From Ricinus communis (lineage: Eukaryota; Streptophyta; Magnoliopsida; Malpighiales; Euphorbiaceae): a DNA stretch of 64,000 nucleotides. The translations under genes were made by a program, and so were the position numbers. How positions within the stretch are numbered: the first letter of the stretch is position 1; the number at the start of each line of letters is the position of its first letter. The DNA lies in contig NC_063257.1 in assembly GCF_019578655.1 (NCBI RefSeq), positions 32,647,159 to 32,711,158 on the forward strand, read 5' to 3'. Positions 32,377 through 44,811 of this stretch are shown one piece after another. Under the pieces are notes generated by a model. That model was not told the origin of the DNA and did no database searches. It worked only from the letters and a program-made list of their open reading frames with translations.

Positions 32377-34689
32377 TGTCAGCACCCCTTTTCTGGATCC
32401 AGATATTGAGGGAAAAATGCAAAACTCTATGATGAGAGTTACTACTTTCTTGGGTCTCAGGAGGCAAAGGACAGGTGAATTCGAGGCTGGGGTTGAGGTT
32501 AATACAATTGGAATTAGCTTTTTGAAATCGATTTGGACCTAATTGTCAGAAAAAATTAAGTTTGAGGTCAAAATAGAAATTCTTATAAAATCAGGGACTA
32601 AACTACAAATCTTAAAAAATTCCTTGATAGAGCCAATTGGCTCCATATAGTGCGAATCAGCTCTATGGTAAAGTCAATTGGTTCTTTATAGAACCAATTG
32701 GATTTTGACTCCCAGACATCGTATTTTCGGATGATTTTACGTCCAGATACAAATTCAAGAAGGTTTCCTTGATGATAATCACTGTTTTTATCGATAATTA
32801 TTTGAATTTTAAAAATAAAATATGATATTTATTGATATATTCCTAAGATCTATCCTTTTCTCTATGATTTTCTTTGAAACCCTAGCTTTATAAATAGTAA
32901 GAGGTGCTTAGGGTTTCAGGGGGGGGGGAGGCAAGAATTGAGATTTGATCGTAAGTAATATTAAAAGAGAAGAAAAACTGAAAAAGAAAGAAAAAAGAGA
33001 AAATCAAAAGAAAATAAAAGAAACTGCACTAACGATCATATAATCAGTATTCAAAGATTCAAGCCATTGAAGAAAGAGGATTTTAGAAAACTAGCCACTT
33101 AGGAAAGAGCACTTTTGGAAACTATTTTTAATTGACAGAAGATTTCCCAAAGTCAAATCCAGCTCTGGATTCCTACTTGGTTTTTGATTCAACTACTTCC
33201 CCATTGCCCAAGACTCGTAGATCGAATATACACAGTGACAACCTGAGGGTTTCTTCCAGCATATAACTACATTCATCATAAAACTGGTTCTTTCATTCCT
33301 TTTTTTGTCATTTATTATTTTTATTATTTGCTCTTAGAAACATGATTAGGATTTTTATCTTTGATAAACATGTTTAGATTAGGTTTTCATGACTATGCAT
33401 GTCATTAGGATTTCGAACTTGATAATATGAACTAGGTTTTCTTAGATATGATATTTTGCCAATTAAGGTATTAGATTTAATTAAAAATATGTTATAGGGT
33501 TAACATTTAGGTCTTTTGTCAATATAATTTAGTGATTAAATCTAAATAAAATATGACTTTTTTGCTTTGGTAATCTACTATCAATTTATATAGGGTTTTT
33601 AGTGAATTAGGTTGTTTTAGCTTATGTAAATTTATTTTGTTATTTTTTATCTGTTTTATCTAATTCTAATTATCTTTTTAACACCTGTGCATGTGAAAAT
33701 CTGCTTTGAAGTGTGAGATTAAATTAGTGAACAAAGGAGAAATTAATGGAATCTGCCCTTGGATTCTAGACCCGATCGACTCAATATAGAGCTAATTGGC
33801 TTTACATTTAACCGATCGGCTCTTCATGCTGGACCCCTTTATTTTTTGCTTTTTTAGCATTTTTTAATGTACTCTTGGCCCCTGTTCAGTTTTAGGCCTT
33901 TCCGGTTTTGTATTCATAGTTGTAGGCGTGTTGTAATAGCTAGAATTTTCTTTTCTAGTTTATTTTCTTTATTATTTTTATTGTTTATTGCATGTTAAAC
34001 CAATACATGATTACATGACTGACTAATAAAAATGGCCATATAGACTTAGGGCTAACAAAAAACAGATCCAACATGAATTTGGTAATCTAAATAGTCTAAT
34101 CCACCTTAATTCGGCATAAACTCTAAAATTCATTTAGACTAGTGGGCTTTGGCATGTTTAGTTAGAGCTTGAACTTAGTTAGGATTGAGATCACAACAAA
34201 TGGGCCTTCTCATAACAAGTCTTCCAATAGGCTTAAAGGCTAAAATCCAAAGAGCATAACATGTAATTAGGTTAGAATAGGTAGGTCTTATACATAATTA
34301 GTTAGTAAGTTAGATTAATAACCTAAATATGGGTTGGGCTTGAATAAAATAGGCTAGACTTAAGTGTATTTTATGATGTTTTGGCATGCCTGTGTATAAA
34401 ATACTTACATTTATAGGGAATATTTTGTTAAACAATAAATCTAAAAAGTAATATACACAAATAAGGAAGTTGGCTTCTAGATCCATCTCTAGACTCTCTG
34501 GCTTAAGCTTCCTTATGGAATTTGAGAAAAGCCACTCATTAGTAAAAGTGTCCTGATGATTACCTGTTGGCGACTCCCATCTCCACGTTAGTCTCAATGA
34601 CTAGTTAGTGTGTTCCTGATTAGGTTGAAAAGCCTTACAATATCGTAGTCGCTAAAGACACTTGGGCGTGCGCCCGGAACCGCCGCCCA
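32377..34689 (+). repeat. 5' LTR of element D
   Basis: It starts TGTCAGCACC and ends just before the PBS at 34693. The TATA box TATAAATAG is at 32889-32897, and a G run lies at 32921-32930. Palindromic words (GAGCCAATTGGCTC and relatives) lie at 32632-32702 and 33765-33830. Confidence 0.85.
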
Positions 34690-34692
34690 TAG

Positions 34693-34710
34693 TGGCGACT
34701 CTATTGGAGA
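34693..34710 (+). promoter_or_regulatory. Primer binding site of element D
   Basis: TGGCGACTCTATTGGAGA is close to the TGGCGACTCTGCTGGGGA type site of Tat elements. Confidence 0.8.
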
Positions 34711-35425
34711 TAAGAGAAGCTGATTCCAGTATATGTTTGTCTTTAAATTTATTATTTAACAGATTATTCTTGCATCACTACACTTTCACACATTGTACAT
34801 ATTGGTCCCTATAGCCTCGATGGCGTCGGCTTGTAGTTCTTTTGTTCCACTCGAATCCTAGAATTGCGACACTGGCTACTATTACTCACAAGTATTGAGT
34901 GTATTTCCTTCATCGCATGGACCCTTGAGTGGGGAGACGAGCCAAGGAAGAACATTTTTTGCTTGTGGGAGCCTTTCATCCTTACCCAAGATTCAGCTCA
35001 TGGTAATGAGCGTAGTAATCTCTCCTAGGTACCCCGTTGCTTGCTATATGAGATGTTATTCCTTGTAAGTGTTCCAAGCCTAAATATTAAAAGGCCTTGG
35101 CCCAAATGTGGAACCAGGCTCTAGGCCCAAATATGCAGGTTTTTATGCTTACATTGAGAAACATCGCTTTGTTTGTTTAAATCTGCTTTGAGAGCTTATG
35201 GCATGCTCGTCGGGCCTACTATCCCTTATCGATAGAAAGCCCAAACCCAAAATCCTAGGGAAGAAAGATTCATCATAAACCATGTGCAGGAGTAATAAGT
35301 TTGGAAGGATGCTTTGTATAGTAGTATGTGTGCTAACCCTTTTTCTTTATCCTTATGCATACTATGCATTTCATGCATCATACTAACTCTTTATTTTGAA
35401 GCCTTTTTAGGTTATCGTCCTTAGT
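34711..35425 (+). other. Leader of element D
   Basis: Non-coding sequence between PBS and gag. The stretch 34880-35115 is repeated, with about 90 per cent likeness by eye, at 42306-42535. Confidence 0.6.
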
Positions 35426-36490
35426 TTGGATAAAATAAGAAGGGTGTCAAGAAGACCTATTTCACCAGCAATCAAGGCAATACTAGACAAAAGTCTAAGA
35501 AGTCCACAACTTTTAAAGATGGACCATGCACAAGACATTAATGCTATCAAGACTGCAATCATGGCTGACCTAAGGATTATGATCCGAGAGGAACTCCAAC
35601 AAGCTTTGGCTAAGATTTTTGGGAAATAGACTATCTAAAAGACTGCTACTTCCCCTGCAACTACTATTGTTGCTACTCATGATGTGGAAGCACATGGTGA
35701 GCACATTTGGAATCTAGATGACTACATGCTAGAACAAGCTAAGAAAGAGTTGACTCTTACTGCAAAAGCTGTTATGGAATCCGAGATTTTGTAGAGTCTA
35801 ACTAAAAGGCTTGACAAGATGCAAGATATGCTGAAAGATCAAGGTTTAGATTCAACCTTTGATTTTGATGAACTGATGTTTACTGCAGAGGACAAGTTGC
35901 CTCCCAAATTTCATATGCCTGAAATGCAGAAGTTCAATAGAACTAGAGATCCAAAGGTGCACCTGAAGCCATATGCTACTATCATGAATACTACTCATTT
36001 GGCTAAGACCCAAATCATCAAGTTGTTTGTACTCTCATTAGAAGGGCTAGCTGTGAATTGGTACCATGGACTAAGAAGGCCCATCAAGTCTAATTAGAAA
36101 AAGCTTTACAATGTTGTTGTGCAATAATATGACTACAATGCTCATCTAGAAGTCTCTATAAGGGATTTGGAATCGATAAAGCAAAAGCTCAATGAGTCCT
36201 TTTCTGACTTCTTGACTGGATGGAGGAACAAAGCAGTTTTAATGAAGAACAAGCCTTCTGAAAAGGATCAAGCTCGAATGGTAATTCGAAATGTTCTTCC
36301 ATCTTGGATGGAAAAGCTGCAAATGATGAATCCCAAGATCTTCACAGGCTTATAGGATAATGGCTTACAAGTAGAAGAAATTGAAAATGCTAAAGCTGGT
36401 TGGAGCATGAAAACTTTGAAGCTACAGAGATCGAAGACCTACCATCTAAAGATAATGAAGCTTCACAAGATTTAGCACTTGATTTGTTTT
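35426..36490 (+). pseudogene. Element D gag
   Basis: This is Tat-type gag. The N-terminal part (from 35426) is basic and helical. The core starts near 35890 with LPPKFHMPEMQKFN (the LP.KF.MP.M.K..G pattern), then LFVLSLEGLAVNWYHGL, DLESIKQKLNESFSDFLTGW and MVIRNVLPSWMEKL, ending by 36350. In-frame stops occur at about 35630, 35795, 36095 and 36355. No zinc knuckle, protease or RT follows. Confidence 0.85.
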
Positions 36491-37110
36491 AATATAAAAA
36501 CATGATTATGCTTTTAGGATCAGTGATATAACTCTGGTTTTGCATGTTTTATAATGTTTATCCTGATGGTATTTTGTATTACAATGATTATTACATGAGC
36601 ATGTTTGACATTAATTCCATTTGAATTGATTTATTTAACTTAGGCACAAATGAAAATTCTAGGTACATTTCTATCACATATAATATAACTCTTGAAGAGA
36701 GAAAGGTGAGAGAATAAAAGAAAAAGAAAAAGGAAAGAGAAAGGAGATAGTATTTGATACAATATGGTTAAATTCAAGGTAGCAAAACACTAGGGGCAAA
36801 GCAAGAAGGCCGAGTTCATTCTTCATTACATTAATTACAACCTTGAAAAGAACAAAGACCTCCGAAGATAGAAGTGATTAAAGATTGGTGCTCTATACAT
36901 GCAAGATCGATAACATCTGCTCTAAAAACAAATTTAGATCAAGCTAGAAACTTCCATATCAAAAAAGAAAAGAGATAAGAAAATTATTATGCTCGAAGAT
37001 GCTAAAAGGAGTTCAAACCTCGGGGGCAATAAGTTCACAAGTTAATCTGTATTGTTTTAGATACTATCTTTTGGAAAAAAAAAGGAAAAGATAAGATCCT
37101 GGTGACTAGA
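36491..37110. other. Element D noncoding, left of solo LTR K
   Basis: AT-rich sequence without coding character after gag, where pol would be expected. Nothing recognised. Confidence 0.55.
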
Positions 37111-38498
37111 TGATGGGCTACTGATGCAACTACACCTAAGGCAATGAACTTATCGATATAATCTAGCACTAATGGTGAGTATCAAGGTCGTATCCCCTAG
37201 GGAACGGGTGAACCTAAAGCTACTACTGTACTAAGTCTTATCTAACCTTAAGCAAATGGTGAAAGGTCAACTAAACTGTAAACTAGAAATGATGAAATGC
37301 AAAAGTAAAATGCCAAACAAACTGAAAAGATAATGAAGCAAACACAGTAAGAAAGCAAACCCAAAGAGGACCTATTTGCAATGGAATTACTAAAGGTGAT
37401 TATCTTGATTACCAAATTGATTACCCATGCTTGAATCCTAGAATGAATTCGGATCCTCTCTCGAGCTCACCGAGTTCCTAACTCTGGAAACTAAATGCTG
37501 GAATCTCTGCTTAACAATTAATCTCAGAACAGCATTAAGATTTGATTCAAGTCTATTAAGAGTTGTTAGTCCTTAATCCGGCTAGCCAATTAACCTTATC
37601 TCTAAGTGTTATTAACCAGTTCTTGCTTAATCAAGTTCCAATTGTTTAACGAATTTCTCAATATCAATTAAATAATCCAAGCAACATCCAACTCAATGTC
37701 TCAAGTAAAATGAAGCAAACTTGTATTATTGGAAAGCAAGAAGGATTAAAAATTGGTAATCTAATAATCAAAAAAAATAAAAAACAATCCATCAACAATA
37801 GGAACCCCAATGGGTTCATCAGCTCTAGCTGCTCATACACATAAAAAACATAACTAGAAGAGAAGAAAAATAGAAATGAAGTTGGAACATGTACACCCTT
37901 CTCTCGAATCAAAGTGGACAGAGCCAAAATTAGATTGAATGCTTCAGAATCGGTCTCCTCGATCTCTCAAACATGCTTGAATCTCCTCAAATCCGTCCTT
38001 CAATATGTGAAAATGGTCTCCTAAGGTCAGTCAAGAAGTTTGGAAAGTGGAAGGTCGCACGCCCGTAGAAGTCTCTGAATCAGAATGCCAAACCCTTTTC
38101 TCGAAAACTGAACTCATATATATGGTCTCGAAAATGGGCCGCGCCATGGGTCGTGCAAGTTGCAGGGGCCGTGCACCACCCCAGATCGTGCCATGGGTCG
38201 TGCCACCAGGTTGTGCACTGGCTTCAAAAAATGCAGTACTCTTGGAGCAGTGACTATGTTACCCTCGCTTGAGCATGGGCCGTGCCATGGGCCATGCTGA
38301 AGCCCTCAAATCCACTCGAAAGTCCTGTTTAGGCCTTGAAGTCCTTCGGCTTTTCTCTAGAAATGATGTTGAGAGTCCAAATAACCTAAAAACATAAATA
38401 GATACCTAATGTGGTGAATCTAGCATAAAAATGACTCCAATACATGCATAAACATGAATAAATGAAGCACAAAAACATGTATAGAATGCAACACATCA
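37111..38498 (-). mobile_element. Solo LTR K (Athila-type), - orientation
   Basis: This 1388-bp LTR has TGATGTGTTGC and GCCCATCA ends on the - strand, flanked by ctaga at 37106-37110 and 38499-38503. Its inner-end phrases resemble those of LTRs A and B (the AATGGTGAG and CGTATCCCC type words at 37175-37200). A cluster of GGGCCGTGC, CCATGGGTCGTGC and similar words lies at 38130-38300. There is no internal region. Confidence 0.88.
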
Positions 38499-38503
38499 CT
38501 AGA

Positions 38504-39030
38504 GAACATGTATAGGCTAGTCAGGCAAAAGTTAAGGAAATAAGAGGTGAGAGAAAAATATTTGACTAGAAAACCTAAATAGACTAGTTGATAATAAGAG
38601 TAGTATTATGTGAAATAGAAAATGTACCCGTTTGTGCCTAGATTAACTGAACAAAATTTAATTAGAATTTGTCTAACTTGCACATCAATTTTCATTGCTT
38701 ATGCACTCCCAAAAGGATAAAACACAATAAGAAGCAAAATATATGAGATTTGAATAAAAGCAAGATCAATTTCTTTAACTTTCCTATAAAAGAAACCCAA
38801 GAATTGGCAACACTCAAGTCTCCATTAGTCTTGACATCATGCACAACGAATCAGCAGAGTCAGAGCCTTTCAACATACATTTAAAGAAGTCTAGTCTCAG
38901 GGGAAGTCCTGAAAATCAATGGAATCATCTACAAGCTTGACAAAAGAGACTGTAAGTACTTGAGCAACCAAATCTGAAAAAAGAGAAAAAAAGAAAAAAA
39001 GAAAAAATAAAGAAAGGATAAGAAAAGAAT
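38504..39030. other. Element D noncoding, right of solo LTR K
   Basis: Resumption of D's interior after K; no gene. A-rich purine runs lie at 38975-39020. Confidence 0.5.
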
Positions 39031-39180
39031 ATGCTAAGTTGAAAATCTGAAAAGGCGGCTAGGTAAGAATAAAGTCTGCTAAGTTGAAAACCCGAAAGGA
39101 CAACTTAGGCAAAAGTTAAGACATTAGCCTGCAAAGTTGAAAACCTGAAAGGGCGGCTTAGGCAAAAATTATAACGTAAA
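39031..39180 (+). repeat. Tandem GTTGAAAAcCtGAAAgGgcGGCTtaGGcAA units
   Basis: Three units of about 47-54 bp start near 39032, 39079 and 39133. This kind of unit is, to my knowledge, usual in the 3' noncoding part of Tat elements. Confidence 0.75.
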
Positions 39181-39924
39181 AGTAAGAAAAGAAAAGAGAT
39201 TTGGTTGCTATTTGCATGAGATTGTCATGAAGCCAACTGTCATTGCACAAGTATTAGTACAGCCCTAAGGCAAAATGATTCAATCCTCGCATGCTTGAGT
39301 TATCTCTAGATCTGCACTTCCTGTCGTCACCATGACTTTCATATTTCTAATATGCATCATTGTATTAATCATTTTCTATTAACCATTAGGTTGCATGCCA
39401 TGTGCCGAAGAGCAAGCGATTGAACTCTCGAAGTGTTCATATTGATGGGCACTAGAATGCCTCTGTCTAAACTAAAGGATGATTTATTAGGAATATATTA
39501 CATGTCATACATAACATGCATATCATGCATTACTTTTTGCTTCATGTAATCTTTGCATACTTGTGTATATATCACTAACTTGTAACAGAAAAATAAAAAG
39601 AAGGAGTTTGTCGGTTTACTTCCTGAAGCGGAGATTATCAAGCTTACATTTTGAAGTTGAAGATCATAAATTTATATCTCGAAGTGGAATAATTATCATC
39701 CCAGAGTAGAACATAGTCAGGGGAAGATCATCAATTTACTTTTCGAAGTGAAAGCTTATTAGCCTATTTTCTAAAAGTAGAAAATCAGTTTAAGTTCTAA
39801 AGAATTCACACACATTTCAAAGTGAAAGTTACTCAAGAGAATAAAGCAAATATCAGATCATACATCCTGACGTAGAAATTACAACATAATTGCATCCCTA
39901 ACTGGAAAGTAATCAAGAAGACAA
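39181..39924 (+). repeat. Degenerate CGAAGTGGAA/ATCATC repeats
   Basis: Non-coding. Between about 39620 and 39900 the words CGAAGtGgAa, ATCATCAATTTA and relatives recur every 30-60 bases, a decayed tandem array. The first 400 bp show nothing specific. Confidence 0.45.
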
Positions 39925-40400
39925 ATGGAAGTATTTACAAGTGCAAATCATCGGGTGTGGTTCCCAAATCATTGGTCATGTCTCCCAAATCAGACGGGCA
40001 TGGTTCCCAAAATCAGGGGACGTGGCTCCCAGATCAGACAGGCGTGGTTCCTAAATCAACGGGCGTGGTTCCCAAATCATCGGGCACAGTTCCAATTCCA
40101 TGGGCGTGGTTCCCAGTTCGAGCGGGCTAGTTCCCCGAAAAGCAGGCGAAGTCCTCCATCCAAGCAGGCAAAGTCCTCAAACACAAGCATATGAACTCCT
40201 CAATCTAAGTAGGCAAAGTCCTCAATCCAAACAGGCCAAGTCCTCAAACTCAAGCAGGTAAAGTCCTTAAATTAAAGCAAACGAAGTCCTCAAATCCCCA
40301 ATGGAGTGAAATTGATAATTCCCCGTGGAGCGAAGTCCTAAACAGGCGAAGTCCTTAACCCAAGCGGGCGTGGCCCCATAGTGAATCATCAATCGAAGTT
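39925..40400 (+). repeat. Minisatellite array with two unit types
   Basis: From 39950 to about 40130 the unit is roughly 20-25 bp with core GGGCGTGGTTCCCAAATCA (seven or eight copies). From 40140 to 40350 the core changes to AGGCAAAGTCCTCAAAtcc (about nine copies). The two share spacing and a TCC centre, so one may derive from the other. Confidence 0.8.
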
Positions 40401-40526
40401 TAAGCTTATGAAGCATGGCTTATATAGCTCAAATATTCTTGTTTTTCGTATCCTTGGTGTCAAATATTTGTCTCAATTTATTTAACACATTTATGTGTTC
40501 ATAAATATTGATAAATCGGGAGCAGC
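40401..40526 (+). promoter_or_regulatory. Region before the second D LTR with polypurine tract
   Basis: CGGGAGCAGC directly precedes the LTR start TGTCAGC at 40527, the usual arrangement in Tat elements. A TTTTTCG-rich stretch lies upstream. Confidence 0.65.
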
Positions 40527-42302
40527 TGTCAGCACCCTTTTTCCGGATCCAGATATTAAAGGAAAAATAGAAAACTTTATGATGGGAGTTATTACTTTCT
40601 CAGGTCTCGGTAGGCGAAGGACAGGTGAATTGGAGACTGGGGTCGAGATTAATCAAGCTGCAATTCGCCTTTTGAAATCAATTTGGACCTAATTACTAGA
40701 AAAAATTAAATTTGAGGGTCAAAATGGCAATTTTTACAAAATTAGAGACTAAACTGTAAATTTTTAAAATTTCCTGTATAGAGCCAATCGGCTCTATGAT
40801 AAAGCCAATCAGTTCTTTATAGAATCGATTAGATTTTGACTCATCGACATCATTTTCTCATATGATTTTATGTCCAGATACAAATTCTAGAAGGTTTCCT
40901 AGATGATAATCACTGTTTTTATGGATAATTATTTGAATTTTAATAATGAAATATGATATTTATCGATATACTAAAATCTCTCTTTCTCTAGAGTTTCCTT
41001 TGAAACCCTACTTATATAAATAGTAAGAGGTGTTTAGGATTTTAGAGGGGAGGCAATTAAAATTTGATCGCGAGTAATACTATGAGAGAAGGAACATTGA
41101 GAAAGAAAGAAAAAATAGAAAATCAAAAGAAAATATAAGAAGTTGCACTAACGATCATAATCAATATTCAAAGATTCAAGCCACTGAAGAAAGAGGATTT
41201 TAGGAAACTAGCCACTTAGGAAAGAGAACGTTTGTAAACTTATTTTAATGAACAGAAGATTTCCTAAAGTCAAATCTAGCTCTAGATTCTTACTTGATTT
41301 TTGATTCAACTGCTTCCTCATTGCCCGAGACTCGTAGATCCAACATACACGGTGACAACCTGAGGGTTTCTTCCACCATACATCTACATTCATCATAAAA
41401 TTGGTTCTTTCATTCCTTTTCTTTTATTTTTTTTATTTGCTCTTAGAAACATGATTAGGACTTTTATCTTTGAAAAACATGATTAATTTAGGTTTTCATG
41501 AATATGCATTTTAACAAGGTTTTGAACTTGATAATATGAACTAGGTTTTTTTAGATCTGATATTTTTCCAATTAGGGTTTTAGATTTAATTAAAAACATG
41601 TTATAGGGTTAACATTTTACGTCTTTTGTTGGTATGATTTAGTGATTAAATCTAAATAAAACATGATTTTTTTTGCTTTGGTAATCTATTGTCACTTTAT
41701 AGGAGTTTAGGGTTTTTACTGATTTAGGCTTTTTTAGCTTTTGCAACTTTATTTTGTTATTTTTATCTATTTTATCTAATTCTAATTAATTTCTTAACAC
41801 CTGTGCATGTGAAAATCGGCTCTGGAGTGTGAGATTAAATTGGTGAACAAAGGAGAAATCAAAGCCCATCGGTGCAATATAGAGCCAATTAGCTCTATAC
41901 TGAGCCAATCAGCTCTCCATGCATAGCTGATCGGCTCTTCATGCTGGACCCCTTTATTTTTTTTTTGCTTTTTTAGAATTTTAAATGTACTCTTGGCCCC
42001 TATTCAGTTTTAGGCATTTCTGATTTTTTAATCATAGTTGTAGGTGGGTTGTAATACCTAGGGTTTTCTTTGCTGCTTTATTTCCTCTATTATTTTTGTT
42101 GTTTATTGCATGTTAACCTAATACATGATTACATGACAAATAAAAATGGGCATATAGACTTAGGGCTAAAAAAATTATATCCAACATGAATTTGGTAGTC
42201 TAAATAGGCTAATCCACTTTAATTGGGCCTAAACCCTAAAGTTCAATTAGACTAGTGGGCTTTGACACGTTTAGTTAGGGTCACTTAGTTAGCGTTGAGA
42301 TC
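40527..42302 (+). repeat. Second LTR of element D, 3' part deleted
   Basis: It matches 32377 to about 34190 along its length, including a TATA box at 41024-41033 and the GAGCCAAT palindromes (40780-40845, 41870-41945). It then jumps to interior sequence, having lost about 490 bp of LTR end, the PBS and about 190 bp of leader. Confidence 0.85.
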
Positions 42303-42535
42303 ACTCACAAGTAATGAGTGTATTTCCTTCGTCGCATGGACTCTTGAATGGGGAGACGAGCCAAGGAAGAACACTTTTTGCTTGTGGGAGCCTTTTATCC
42401 TTACCCAAGACTTAGCTCATGGTAATAAGCGTAGTAATCTCCCTTAGGTACCCTGTTGCTTGCTATATGAGATTTTCTTCCCTGTAAGTGTTCCAAGCCC
42501 AAGTATTGAAAGGCCTTGGCCCAAATATGGAACCA
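42303..42535 (+). other. Element D leader remnant right of the second LTR
   Basis: Matches 34880-35115. It shows that a further D interior once followed this LTR. It ends where E2 coding sequence resumes. Confidence 0.75.
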
Positions 42536-42539
42536 TGTG

Positions 42540-44290
42540 CAGCCTCTAATTTTTGAATAGAAGGTCTTCGGTGACGAAGCAATGAAGTTCAAGGAATGGT
42601 TCGGGTTTTAAGGCTGGGTTCCATTCATACAAACTAAAGAGAAATTCTATGAGGATCTCACCTTAGAGTTGTACAGCTTGATCACAGAAGTGACAAATGA
42701 ATTGGTACGGGTAAGCATAAATGGCGAACCAAAGGAAATTAGTCTAACCTTGCTGGGTAAAGTTCTTTACTTGCTAGTGGATGGAGCAAAAATTACTGAA
42801 CATGCTTTTAGCGAAAGCATCCCTAGGTATGAAAAAAAAGATTTATTCAAGAGCTAAAAGCAAATCAACCAACTCAAAAGTATGGAATTTTTCACTGATT
42901 ATGGCCTTCATGGTAGAATGCTTCACAAATTCATAGCCAGTATTTCAGCCCAAGAATGGGTAGTTTGGATTATGTCACTGAACTGGACTTGAGAATCATG
43001 TGGCATATAGCTAAGAAGCAAAAACCTAAATCTCCTTACTTTTTGTTAAATGTGATGACTAATCTGAATCCCACCAGTGGTATGCCATATAGCATGTATC
43101 TCACCCTACTATTTAAGCATTTTGGTGTCCCTCTCAAAGATGGACAAAATTTAAGTCTAGTGCTGTTTTTGGAAAGTTTACCATCAACAATAATAAGTAT
43201 CGAGCTAATGATGAAGTTGAGTTGCTTGAAATAAAGTGGGAAACACTTGGGGAATTAGGAGAGGTAAGGAAGATGAAGACTAGGGAAAAAAGACATCTGA
43301 GTACGGTAGATGAAGAATCTGACAACAATAACAATAAGGAAAACAAGGAATCATATAAGGGAAAGCTCACAAGCAAGGAAGAGAAATCTGAAGAAAAGAC
43401 TGAGGAATCTGAAGAAAATAGAAATGAAGAGATGATTGAACTAGATGAGGAATTTTTGGTCAAACTAGAGTGATGGGACTTGATTGGAAAAGAAATGCTA
43501 AAAAGAGTTAAAGAGGAGACTGTTAAGCAATTATCGAATGTCCAATCGGAATATAAAGAAAACAGAAGTCAGACGTCTAGTATTAATAAAAAATATGACA
43601 ATGAGGAAGAGAAATCAGATGACTAAGAAAGGAGCAATGACCTTACTTAAAAAGAGAGAGAAGAAATAGAAAGGAAGAGCAAAGCTAAAGCAGACATCTA
43701 TGCTGCAAATCCAAGTACCTAGAACTTAGTTGGCAATCTAATGAACATGCTCAATGATGCTTTCACTAGTCATCTGACTGCATTGTCAAACCAACAATAC
43801 TGCATGGATCTCGATCCTAGCTCAGATGCCTATCTCTGACTGAAGGATATTCAAAAGAAGCAAAGTGAGTTGGAAAAGACTATTAGTACCTTTGAGAAAA
43901 ACCTAAAAGAGGATTTTCAATAGTTTAAGTTTGTGGTAGCTAAAGGGTTCAAGATGAGTATGGAAAGTCAAACATCAATATGAAAGGATGAGTATGGATA
44001 GTTCAAGATGAGTGTGGAAAGTCAAGCATCAATAATTAAAGAACTTAGGCGTCTCTCATCTCAAACTAGGAAGATGTCTACTGAGGAAGCCAGTACTGTC
44101 GGAAAGAAGAAAAAAGAGAAAGCGTCTGAAAGCGAGCATCTAGTCAGCTCAATTGAGGAAGAGAAACAAGGGACGAAGATTAAGCTTGAGATGGTCAAGC
44201 TTGGAGAGGAACAGGTGGAAGAGAAGGGTGCAGGAGCACTAAGGTCTCAAAAACCACTAAATAGGGAAAGAAAGCCTAAATTTGTATAAT
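42540..44290 (+). pseudogene. Env-position ORF of E2 (plant transposon protein group), broken
   Basis: It follows E2's lost pol and precedes E2's purine tracts and 3' LTR. The first part has EKFYEDLTLELYSLI, the counterpart of the RELTLEF motif in A and E1. Further on are LHGRMLHKFIAS and YVTELDLRIMWHIAKK (42900-43020) and the Pro-containing MPYSMYLTLLFKHFGVPL. After 43230 the sequence is low-complexity and acidic or Lys-rich, probably coiled coil, ending in a stop at about 44288. A local duplication of about 51 bp lies at 43950-44035. Many stops are present; the function is unknown. Confidence 0.6.
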
Positions 44291-44811
44291 CCTATCCTCC
44301 AAAGTCAACTTCCTCTTCTTTTCTTCTTCATATTTTTTAAAACAAAAATATCCTTTGAAAATTTGAACAGTTTATGTTTATGAATTCTAAGTATCCTTCT
44401 TTTTATTGATGACAAAAAGGGGAAGAAAAATGTGTATGGCATTAAATAAGCTCGGAGGGAGTTATCCAAATTTTCTTATATGTAGGAACCATTATAGGCA
44501 TCTTCTAAGGAGGAGCATGCCTTAGAACAATTTGAACAAATTTATTTTGGTTAATTTATTGCCAACAGGATGCTAACTGTTATATGCGAATAGGCTTTCT
44601 ATCATTTATGGTTATCTTGCATATTTATTGTGAATGAGATTAAATATCATTTATATACATCCTTGTTTAGGTATCTAACTTGCAGGATAAGAAGTACAAC
44701 ATCTAACTGAGTAGTTAGACGTTTATATGTGTAAAATCTAATTATGCTGTTATACTTCTATAATATACTCAATTTCAAATTGGGCGTTTTGTCATCATCA
44801 AAAGAGGGAGA
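44291..44811 (+). promoter_or_regulatory. E2 3' untranslated part with repeated polypurine tracts
   Basis: GATGACAAAAAGGGGAAG lies near 44408-44425, and TTTTGTCATCATCAAAAGAG then GGAG at about 44788-44810. The second directly precedes the LTR; TTTTG and CAAAA can pair across it. Multiplied purine tracts of this kind are known from Sireviruses. Confidence 0.7.

Larger units (their letters stand above)
32377..42535 (+). mobile_element. Element D: Tat-lineage Ty3-gypsy retrotransposon
   Basis: A 5' LTR, PBS, leader, gag, a long 3' noncoding part with tandem repeats and a second LTR at 40527 are present; pol is missing altogether. The second LTR is followed by leader sequence that belongs inside the element (42303-42535). 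The right side is therefore LTR-plus-interior, not a simple 3' end. Solo LTR K is nested at 37111-38498. It interrupts E2. Confidence 0.82.

Noticed and set aside
39925..40194. An 89-codon frame with a repeated WFPNH-type motif
   Set aside because: It is a translation of the minisatellite of D; frame and unit length do not keep in step along the whole array.
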